This document shows positions 1-7,217 of a DNA stretch of 64,000 nucleotides, in pieces (the stretch's first letter is position 1; each line of letters opens with the position of its first letter). Made by a program: the position numbers and the translations under genes. The stretch is from JAGWBJ01 sp034423015 (lineage in GTDB: Bacteria; Chloroflexota; Dehalococcoidia; Lucifugimonadales; JAGWBF01). The stretch spans positions 6,330 through 70,329 of the forward strand of contig DAOUJG010000012.1 of the NCBI GenBank assembly GCA_034423015.1, read 5' to 3'. The notes beneath the pieces are model-generated. The model was not told the DNA's origin and searched no databases. It saw nothing but the letters and a program-made list of their open reading frames with translations.

Positions 1-44
1 GAGGCTTCCACGGCCGCGATGCAGTAGGAGGGTGACGGCGAGAC

Positions 45-638
45 GTGTCTGACGGAGATCGATGGGGGCCTGAGGGGCCGCCACCAGAGGCATACAGCCG
101 TGTGACCAACCCTGAACGCTTCCGGCCGCTGCATCCGGTCATGCTGAAAATCATCGGCCGGCTAGAGAACGACTTCGAGTTGGACCGTAATGACGGGTAT
201 GGTCTTGACGAGGAGCTGGAGAAGGGACTGGACCTTGCGGGTCCGTATGTCAGACTCAGCCCAAGGAACGCGGATGCCGCATCCATCGGAGTGGTATTCT
301 CGGCCTTCCCAGGTCTTTGCGTCCGGTTTGGGCGGTGGCACATCGAGTATTTCCCGAGCTGTGGCTGCGACGCGTGCGACGAGTCGGCAGACGGCGAAAT
401 CGAGCGACTCAATGAGATGGTCAACGCCGTAACTGCCGGGAGGTTTTGCGAGGCGGTCCGACGTCCCTTGATACCCTTCGCGGGGTCTGGTTGGATGGAA
501 GCGAAGTTCTGGTCGCCTGTCGGGAGGTCGTCGAGCGCATCTCGCATCGACGGTTTCCGCGCACGTCAGATGTCCGGCGGTCGTCGTCGACTCGACTTGG
601 ACTGGAAGCCGTGGCACCGCCGGCATACCTTTAACTAG
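45..638 (+). CDS. DUF6226-like protein of unknown function
   Basis: This 197-residue protein has no recognisable enzymatic motif. The N-terminal stretch with a 'RVTNPERFRPLH' pattern, followed by alternating helix/strand and a small cysteine cluster (SCGCDACDE, about residues 104-112), resembles the DUF6226 family found mainly in actinobacteria. There is no signal peptide or membrane segment, so it is probably cytosolic. The start is a GTG with a GGAGGG-type ribosome binding site about 11 bases upstream. The C-terminal 30 residues are Arg/Trp-rich. It is the first gene of the window and is separated by over 200 bases from the next one, so there is no operon context. The family name is tentative. 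Confidence 0.6.
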   Translation: MSDGDRWGPEGPPPEAYSRVTNPERFRPLHPVMLKIIGRLENDFELDRNDGYGLDEELEKGLDLAGPYVRLSPRNADAASIGVVFSAFPGLCVRFGRWHIEYFPSCGCDACDESADGEIERLNEMVNAVTAGRFCEAVRRPLIPFAGSGWMEAKFWSPVGRSSSASRIDGFRARQMSGGRRRLDLDWKPWHRRHTFN

Positions 639-862
639 CGACTGGACCGCGCCATGACGTCGGCAATCCGGTTGTCGGGGCCTCGATGACGTACCCGTCG
701 AGGGCGGACAGGACTGCGAGAAGGGCTATGCCCCCATAGGATCAACGCTCATGCGGTGGGTAGGCCCGGAGCGCAGGTGCACGTCCCGGGTTGACAGCAT
801 CCCGGGTGGCCAATAGATTCCTATTGGAGCCTTGGCTCCGGCCGCGACAAGGAGGTGGAGTG
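639..862. other. Intergenic stretch, no gene seen
   Basis: No reading frame here has coding character. The last dozen bases hold the AAGGAGGTGG ribosome binding site of the following dehydrogenase. Confidence 0.5.
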
Positions 863-1627
863 GTGGCTGCGGACTTCAGGCTGGACGGGCAGGCCGCCAT
901 AGTGACCGGGGCGGCCCAGGGCATCGGCAGGGGCATTGCCCTGGTCCTGGCCGAGGCCGGGGCCCGCATCGTCATCGGGGACATCCAGGACGCAACCTCG
1001 ACGGCGGAGGAGGTCCGCCAGGGGGGCGGGCAGGCGGCCACGATGGTCATGGATACGAGCAACCCCCGTGAGGCCGACTCGCTGGTGGACCTGGCCCTGA
1101 GGGAGTACGGCCGCCTGGACGTACTGGTCAACAACGCCGGCATAGACGCGCCCCGGGGACACGCATGGGACCTGCCCGACGACGAGTGGCAGAGGACCAT
1201 AGACGTCAACCTGAGCGGCGTGTTCTACTGCTCCAGGGCAGCCCTGGGGCCGATGCTGAAGGCCGGCAGCGGGTGCATCATAAACATCAGCTCCCAGGCC
1301 GCGAGGGTCGCGGGGAGCAAGGACGGCTCACCCGCCTACAACGCCACCAAGGCTGGGCTCATAGGCCTGACGGTGGGCTTCTCGGCGCAGGTGGCGGAGA
1401 GGGGAGTGAGGGTGAACGCCATAATGCCGGCGCTGGTGGAGTCCCGGGACTTCGGCTGGACCCCGGAGGAGCGGGCCGCCCAGGAGCGGCAGTATCCCCT
1501 GGGCCTGGGAACACCGAGGGATATCGGCCAGGCCGTCCTCTATCTGGCCAGTCCCCTCTCCCGTTGGGTGTCGGGGACTGCGCTACAGGTCACGGGCGGC
1601 TACCAACGGAGCGGCCCCTGGCTCTAG
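863..1627 (+). CDS. Short-chain dehydrogenase/reductase (SDR)
   Basis: This is a classical NAD(P)-dependent SDR of about 254 residues, the usual length. It has the cofactor motif TGAAQGIG near residues 12-19, an acidic residue after beta-2 (GDIQDA) that favours NAD, the NNAGI structural motif, a serine in INISSQ and the catalytic pair Y159/K163 (YNATK). The C-terminus ends with a typical SG-x-x-LQVTGGY segment. Substrate cannot be read from sequence; FabG-like and sugar/alcohol dehydrogenases share this layout. The reading frame is open further upstream, but GTG at 863 (or 860) lies just after a strong GGAGGTGG site and starts at the normal N-terminus of the family, so the longer form is rejected. 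Confidence 0.88.
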   Translation: MAADFRLDGQAAIVTGAAQGIGRGIALVLAEAGARIVIGDIQDATSTAEEVRQGGGQAATMVMDTSNPREADSLVDLALREYGRLDVLVNNAGIDAPRGHAWDLPDDEWQRTIDVNLSGVFYCSRAALGPMLKAGSGCIINISSQAARVAGSKDGSPAYNATKAGLIGLTVGFSAQVAERGVRVNAIMPALVESRDFGWTPEERAAQERQYPLGLGTPRDIGQAVLYLASPLSRWVSGTALQVTGGYQRSGPWL

Positions 1628-1845
1628 GGATGCTCTGAACAGCCCAGGGCCGTGCCATGTCATCGAGCCCACCCTCCGCACGGGCAAGGATTTCCACCCG
1701 CTGGCGGACAGCCACCGGAGCCATTCAGGCCATTCCCGGCGCGTTCTTGGGTCCCACACCTCCCGAGGCTGGCCCATGCATCGTCGCATTCGGGATCGGT
1801 CCCCCTGGGGTGCAGGAAGGCCGACGCGTCGACGCTGGACAACCG
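1628..1845. other. Intergenic stretch between convergent genes
   Basis: This lies between the convergent SDR and STAS genes. No convincing gene or strong terminator hairpin was recognised. Confidence 0.4.
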
Positions 1846-2193
1846 CTAGGGTCGGCCCTCGACCGCAGCCAACCCCGCGGCGATGTCCGGATGGATGGGG
1901 ATGAACTGGTCGAACCCGATTATTTGGAAGACCTCCCGAATGTACGGCCTGAGGGCGCAGACGTGGAGGCTGCGGTCCTCTTTCTTGAGCTCCCGCCACA
2001 GACGCAGAAACGCCCGCAGGCCCGCGGTGCTGAGATAGGACACCTCGGAGGCGTCTATGATGACGTCGCAGTCGGTGTCGCTAAAGGCGCGCCTGGCGTG
2101 GGCCTCGAACAGGTCGGCGGTGAGAACGTTGATGCGTCCCCGAGCCTGCAGCAGACGCACGGGACCGTCGTACTCGACAGAATCGACCGTCAC
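1846..2193 (-). CDS. STAS-domain anti-sigma factor antagonist
   Basis: This roughly 115-residue single STAS domain matches the length of SpoIIAA/RsbV-type anti-anti-sigma factors. The core reads as beta strands around VRLLQARGRINV, then the phospho-acceptor region DASEVSYLSTAGLRAFL, where the serines in SYLS align with the regulatory serine, and a C-terminal helix typical of the fold. Such proteins bind serine-kinase anti-sigma factors and switch partners by phosphorylation; no partner kinase is encoded nearby. GTG at 2193 is chosen because AAGGAGA stands seven bases before it; a longer ATG form at 2211 would place that ribosome binding site inside the gene. No sigma factor is in the window, so the regulated process is unknown. 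Confidence 0.82.
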   Translation of the reverse strand: MTVDSVEYDGPVRLLQARGRINVLTADLFEAHARRAFSDTDCDVIIDASEVSYLSTAGLRAFLRLWRELKKEDRSLHVCALRPYIREVFQIIGFDQFIPIHPDIAAGLAAVEGRP

Positions 2194-2330
2194 CCTGTGT
2201 CTCCTTCGCATAAGGCCTCTCCCACCCGAACTCGTCATGTGCGGTGTACGTGAGTGCGCCCGCGTAGCAATCCCCGCCATGAGTCTACGTACTGTTATCC
2301 GGCCCATTAGTTGTACCACCTGTCGTACCG

Positions 2331-3737
2331 CTACGGCAAGTATGGGACCGGGGCGGGGCTCCGTTCGACATCGGTATAGGGGCCAGACAACCGGCGGGTG
2401 TTCGGTGAGGGGGAGGACTGGATAATTTGAGGGTTCCTGCCGACGCCGACGTAGTCGAAGCCCAGCCCCGCCGCCCTGTCGGGGTCCAGCACGTTCCGGC
2501 CGTCGAACACGAACCTGGGCGGCCTCATGCGTCCAGCTATGGCGGGCCAGTCGGCGTCGACTATCTGGTCCCACTCGGTGAGGAGGACCAGCGCCTCGGC
2601 CTGCGCCGCGGCCTCGACGGGCGTGTCGACCAGGCGAACGTCCGCCGGCAGGTGGGCTCGGGCCCTTTCGTTGGCCCGGGGGTCGTACGCCCGGACCCGG
2701 GCCCCGCCATCGACGAGGGCCTCGATCAGGTCCAGGGACGGTGCGTCGCGGACGTCGTCGGTGTTGGGTTTGAAGGCCAGACCGAGGACCGCCACACGGA
2801 GACCGGAGACGGCGCCATCGAAGCGGCGGCGTAGCGCGTAAAGCGGCAGGAGCCGCTGGCGGTTGTTGACGTTGATGACGGACCTGAGCAGCTCCACGCT
2901 GACCCCGCTGTTCAGGGCGATGTGGTCCAGGGCGCGAACGTCCTTGGGGAAGCAGGAGCCGCCGTAGCCCACGCCGGCGTGCATCCTGGCGCCGGTGCGG
3001 GGGTCCATGGCCAGACCCTGGCTGACGGCGTCCACCGAGGCGCCAACTGTGTCGCAGAGGGATGCTATCTCGTTGATGAACGAGATGCGGGTGGCCAGGA
3101 AGGCGTTGCTGGCGTACTTGACCATCTCGGCGCTGGCTATGTCGGTGAACATGAAGGGCGCGTCGATGCCCGAGTGCATGGCCTTCACGACCTCCAGACT
3201 GCCGGGGTCGCCGGGCAGGGAGCCGACCACGACCCGCCCGGGGAAGGTCCAGTCCTGGACCGCCATGCCCTCCCGCAGGAACTCGGGAACGGAGACGTAG
3301 GAGATGCCCGTGCCCCCGAGATCGGCCTCGATTATCTTCCGCCCGGTGCCCGGCGGGACCGTGCTCTTCATGACCAGCACGAGACGGCCGGGGTTGTTGG
3401 ACTTGATCCAGGCCACGGCGGAGCCGACCTGACGCAGGTCCACGGCGCCGTTCTGGGTCGAGGGCGTGCCGGTGGCGATGACCGCCACGTCACCGAGGCC
3501 GTCGGGCACGGCGTCGGGATGGGCGAAGCGCAGGTTGCCCCGTTCGACCCCGGCCCGGACGAGCTGCTGCAGGCCGGGCTCGTGCAGCGACACCTTGCCC
3601 CGCTGCAGTGGGAGCAGGCGCGACGGGTCCACGTCGACGCCCAGGACGCGGTGGCCGGAGGAGGCGAGTCCGGCGGCAGCCACCGTTCCCACGTAACCCA
3701 GGCCTATTACGGTAATGTCCAGGGAGCTAGCGGCCAT
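2331..3737 (-). CDS. ugd: UDP-glucose 6-dehydrogenase family protein
   Basis: This protein of about 468 residues belongs to the UDP-glucose/GDP-mannose dehydrogenase family, which oxidises a nucleotide sugar twice to the uronic acid. It has an N-terminal Rossmann motif (VIGLGYVG), the STVPPGT and PEFLREG substrate-loop signatures, the central dimer helix with K-x3-N-A (VKYASNAF), the catalytic cysteine motif GYGGSCFPKD, and a C-terminal UDP-binding domain beginning near AVLGLAFKP. All catalytic residues are present. ATG at 3737 is preferred because GGGAGGCAGG lies just upstream; an earlier ATG at 3752 would overlap that site. It likely supplies UDP-glucuronate for polysaccharide made by the divergent glycosyltransferase genes. 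The C-terminus has a proline-rich tail of about 25 residues beyond the usual end. Confidence 0.9.
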   Translation of the reverse strand: MAASSLDITVIGLGYVGTVAAAGLASSGHRVLGVDVDPSRLLPLQRGKVSLHEPGLQQLVRAGVERGNLRFAHPDAVPDGLGDVAVIATGTPSTQNGAVDLRQVGSAVAWIKSNNPGRLVLVMKSTVPPGTGRKIIEADLGGTGISYVSVPEFLREGMAVQDWTFPGRVVVGSLPGDPGSLEVVKAMHSGIDAPFMFTDIASAEMVKYASNAFLATRISFINEIASLCDTVGASVDAVSQGLAMDPRTGARMHAGVGYGGSCFPKDVRALDHIALNSGVSVELLRSVINVNNRQRLLPLYALRRRFDGAVSGLRVAVLGLAFKPNTDDVRDAPSLDLIEALVDGGARVRAYDPRANERARAHLPADVRLVDTPVEAAAQAEALVLLTEWDQIVDADWPAIAGRMRPPRFVFDGRNVLDPDRAAGLGFDYVGVGRNPQIIQSSPSPNTRRLSGPYTDVERSPAPVPYLP

Positions 3738-3886
3738 GTTCCTGCCTCCCAACGAAGGGTCCGAGAGCCCCGCAGCGCCACCGGTATTCCAGCACGGACC
3801 ACCCCCGGGGGAAGGGCTTGGCCGTGCAACGCGGGCGGAGGAATCCCCGCGGGCTCTCTGGTATCATCTTACCTGCACAGTCTGGC

Positions 3887-3915
3887 TTGCCATATCACTT
3901 TGTATAGTATATACT
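3887..3915 (+). promoter_or_regulatory. Candidate sigma-70-type promoter
   Basis: TTGCCA at 3887-3892 is followed after exactly 17 bases by TATACT at 3910-3915. The element sits in a short AT-rich island that contrasts with the surrounding GC-rich DNA, upstream of the large fusion gene at 3982. It probably drives the fusion gene and the following lipoprotein/iron block. Confidence 0.55.
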
Positions 3916-3981
3916 CCTGAAATTCTTTAGTCTACTCTAAGCAACTGAGTCTATCATTACCTACCTGACGACTACGTTCAC

Positions 3982-6900
3982 ATGCTGCAGGTGTGTCCGT
4001 TGCCTCTCCTAGAGACGTTCGCGCCCCCCGCACGCACCGCTCATTCCAGACGGCCGACGGTGGCGCGGGCGGCCCTGGCCTTGGGCCTGACCTCAGGCGC
4101 GGCGGTCTCCATCGCCCTGCTGGCGGACTGGGCCCAGATCGGGTCCGCCGTCACGTCCCTGGGTACGCGGCCGGAGCTGGTGGCGATACTGCTGGCGGCT
4201 TACACGGCGGCCTTCTGGCTCAGGAGCGTGGCCTGGAAGCAGCTCCTTACCCACAAGGCCGGCGTCTTGCCGTTGCTCTCGGCGGTGCAGGCGGCGTTGC
4301 TGGCCAACCACCTGTTGCCATTCAAGCTGGGGGAGGCCGTAAGGCCGTTGCTGGCCGCCCGGTCGGGCGTTCCCATGGCCGAGGCCGCCACGACGACGGC
4401 CATAGCTCGGCTGATCGACCTGGCGGCGCTGCTGGCCATCGCCGTGGTCGTTGGATCGCTGGTGTCGGTGCCCGCAGCCAGGGAGTCATGGATACAGAGC
4501 ATGGTCCTGCCCGCCTCAGTAGTGCTGGCTGCGGCGGCTGCCCTTCTCCTCTCCCGCTCGGGACACCTCCACGGGCTGGCGCCTGAGCTTCTCCGGTCGA
4601 AGCTGGAGGTGCTGCGGGGCCAGCTAACGCAGGTCTCACCCGCCCAGGTCCTGCGCGCCTTTGTCTGGACGGCGCCAAGCTGGCTCCTGGAGGCGGCCGT
4701 GGTGCTGGTGGCGGCCCAGGCCCTTGGCGTGGAGCTGTCCATCGCAGCGGCCATTACGGTAACGGCCTTCACCATCCTATTCCAGGTCTTTCACCTGACG
4801 CCGGGAGGCATCGGGGTCTACGAAGCAAGCATGACGGGCGCCCTCTATGCTCACGGCGTCCCGGTGGAGGAGGCCCTGGCCCTGGCCGTACTGACCCACG
4901 GCCTGAAGTTCGCCTACTCCTACAGCGTGGGGGCGGGCTTCACGCTGATCGGCGTGCGGGACCTGCTGGGCGCCGGAGGCCTGGGGGCGCTCAGGGGCAC
5001 CGCGGCGGACCCCAAAGGCGCATCCCGGTTCGAGATAGTCGCGGCGCGCCTCTGGAACGTGGTCAACGAGGGAAAGCCCTTTACGCCGGTGTTCGTAGTG
5101 GGTGTTGCCCTGCTCATGAGCCTGCCCCACCTGGGGGACGGCGGATACTGGCCCAGGGCGGGGATAGCCCTGTTGGCCCTGGTCCCCCTGTTCCTGGTCT
5201 ACTACCGGTTCGACTTTCCCCTGCGGCTCAGGGCCGGTCTATGGGTGGCCTTGGCCGCGTTCCTGGCCCTGTTCCGCTTCATCGACCTCCCGGCCATGGG
5301 CGCCGTCCTCGGGGTCTACTTGACGTTTACGGTATTCCTGTGGGGGACGGTCTACTACCACCTGAGAATCGGGACCCCGTGGACCAACTTCACCAGATTC
5401 TGGCGGCTTGTGCTGGAGAACCCGGACCCCACCAGCGGGAACTTCCTGGAGCAGATACCCAAGGCCCTGATAGCGGTGCTGGCGTTCCAGATGATGGCGG
5501 AGGGCCCCGGGGCCGGGACCATCCTTGCGTTCGAGGGTTTCGTGCTGGCCCTCGGGATCTCGGCCCTTCTGCTGCACCAGTGGTTCTTCAGGTGGCCCCC
5601 GGCACCCTCGCTGGCCCCCACGCGGCTGCGGGCCGGCGCCGGGGAGCGGCGTACACGCCGGTTCATCGCCATCGTCATCGACGGGTGCCGGGCCGACCGC
5701 CTGGTGGAGGCGGACACTCCTTTCATAGACCGTCTTCGACGGGAGGGCGCGGACTACACCGACACCTCCACCGTGTACCCAGCCCGCACCGTGACCGGGT
5801 TCAGCTCCATGTTTACCGGAGCGCCTCCCAGGGTGCATGGGATGAGCAGCAACTTCGTGCCGAGCCTGAACGTCAAGTGCGACTCGATCTTCGCGGCCCT
5901 GCGCAGGTCGGGCCTGAAGGGGAAGCTGGTGGGCATAGCCCACCTGGTGGACGCCTTCGGCCACCGGGACGTGGAGACGGTCACCGCGGTGACGAACAAC
6001 GACGAGATCGACGGGGCCCTGGTCGCCAAGGCCCGCCACGTTATGGAGACGGAGAACCCCGACCTGCTGGTGCTGCAGCTACTCAGCGTAGACCAGACGG
6101 GCCACGCCCGTGGCAGCTACAACGCCGAGTACCTGGCCAAGATAGAGGAGAGCGACCGGATAATCGAGGAGTTCCTGGGGTGGTGCGAGGCCAAGGGATA
6201 CCTGGAAGAGGCCACCGTGCTGGTCACCGCGGACCACGGACAGGGGATCGGCATCGGCGGGCACGGCCACATGAGCCCTTCGGAGAGGTACGTACCATGC
6301 ATCCTCTGGGGCAAGGGTGTGGAGGGCCAAGGACCCATCGAGGAGCCCCGGAGCGTCATGGACGTGGCCCCAACCATCGCCTACTTCCTGGGGGTCCAGC
6401 CGCCCGCCCAGTCTGTGGGACAGGTCCTGGGCGTGGCGGAGGACCCCTTCAAGCCCAGGCCCGTGGCGGTGGTCGTGCCCGTCCACAACGAGGCCGAGAA
6501 CCTGCCGGCCCTCCTGGGCGAGATGCCGCGGGAGCGGTTCCCGGGCATGCACGTCATCGTCGTGGACGACGGCTCGACGGACGGCTCCGGGGACGTGGCC
6601 AGACAGTGCGGCGCCGACACGGTGGTAGCACACGAAGTCAACCGCGGCCTGGGCGCCGCCCTGAGGACCGGCCTCGCCGCCGCCCGGGAGATGGACGCCC
6701 GGGCCGCCGTCTATATCGACGCCGACGGGGAGTACCGGCCCTCGCAGATGCCCCTTCTCCTGGCGCCCATCCAGGCCGGGGAGTCGGACTACGTACTGGG
6801 CTCCCGATATCTGGGGGTCCGGGATGGGCAGGCCGCCACCCGGTTCATCGCCAACGTGGTGTTCAGCGCCCTGCTCTCCCTGGCATCGGGACGCTGGATC

Positions 6901-7134
6901 ACCGACGGACAGACGGGCTTTCGCGCCTTCTCCCGCCGGGCCCTCGAGTGCGCCGAGATCATCCACGACTACAACTATGCCCAGGTGCTTACCCTCGACC
7001 TTCTGAAGAAGGGCATGCGACTCAAGGAGGTACCCATCGACTACCGGCGACGCACCAAGGGACGCTCCTTCGTCAGCCCCAGGTACCTGTGGAAGGTGCC
7101 GCTGGGGATGGTGAGGGAGATGCTGGCCCCGTGA
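3982..7134 (+). CDS. Flippase-like / phosphodiesterase / GT2 glycosyltransferase fusion
   Basis: This 1050-residue membrane protein combines three units. Residues about 25-335 form a multi-pass lysylphosphatidylglycerol-synthase/flippase-like domain (LPFKLGEAVRPL and HLTPGGIGVYEA are characteristic). Residues 365-545 add further hydrophobic helices. Residues about 560-810 are an alkaline-phosphatase-superfamily phosphodiesterase: metal ligand VIDGCRADR, nucleophile region VYPARTVTGF with threonine, and metal motifs TADHGQG and GGHGH. Residues about 827-1050 are a family 2 glycosyltransferase with VPVHNEAENL, the UDP-binding VVDDGSTDGS and the metal motif DADGEY. The order suggests a polyprenyl-phosphate or glycolipid glycosyltransferase joined to a lipid flippase and a headgroup hydrolase; the substrate is unknown. 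ATG at 3982 is provisional, since no strong ribosome binding site is seen. Confidence 0.85.
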   Translation: MLQVCPLPLLETFAPPARTAHSRRPTVARAALALGLTSGAAVSIALLADWAQIGSAVTSLGTRPELVAILLAAYTAAFWLRSVAWKQLLTHKAGVLPLLSAVQAALLANHLLPFKLGEAVRPLLAARSGVPMAEAATTTAIARLIDLAALLAIAVVVGSLVSVPAARESWIQSMVLPASVVLAAAAALLLSRSGHLHGLAPELLRSKLEVLRGQLTQVSPAQVLRAFVWTAPSWLLEAAVVLVAAQALGVELSIAAAITVTAFTILFQVFHLTPGGIGVYEASMTGALYAHGVPVEEALALAVLTHGLKFAYSYSVGAGFTLIGVRDLLGAGGLGALRGTAADPKGASRFEIVAARLWNVVNEGKPFTPVFVVGVALLMSLPHLGDGGYWPRAGIALLALVPLFLVYYRFDFPLRLRAGLWVALAAFLALFRFIDLPAMGAVLGVYLTFTVFLWGTVYYHLRIGTPWTNFTRFWRLVLENPDPTSGNFLEQIPKALIAVLAFQMMAEGPGAGTILAFEGFVLALGISALLLHQWFFRWPPAPSLAPTRLRAGAGERRTRRFIAIVIDGCRADRLVEADTPFIDRLRREGADYTDTSTVYPARTVTGFSSMFTGAPPRVHGMSSNFVPSLNVKCDSIFAALRRSGLKGKLVGIAHLVDAFGHRDVETVTAVTNNDEIDGALVAKARHVMETENPDLLVLQLLSVDQTGHARGSYNAEYLAKIEESDRIIEEFLGWCEAKGYLEEATVLVTADHGQGIGIGGHGHMSPSERYVPCILWGKGVEGQGPIEEPRSVMDVAPTIAYFLGVQPPAQSVGQVLGVAEDPFKPRPVAVVVPVHNEAENLPALLGEMPRERFPGMHVIVVDDGSTDGSGDVARQCGADTVVAHEVNRGLGAALRTGLAAAREMDARAAVYIDADGEYRPSQMPLLLAPIQAGESDYVLGSRYLGVRDGQAATRFIANVVFSALLSLASGRWITDGQTGFRAFSRRALECAEIIHDYNYAQVLTLDLLKKGMRLKEVPIDYRRRTKGRSFVSPRYLWKVPLGMVREMLAP

Positions 7135-7217
7135 CCCCACCAAGTCGCCAGCGAAACAGCCGTCGGGAGCCCCGCGCCCCGACGCTCGAGACGGGAAATC
7201 CACAGGAGGAGTAGGAA

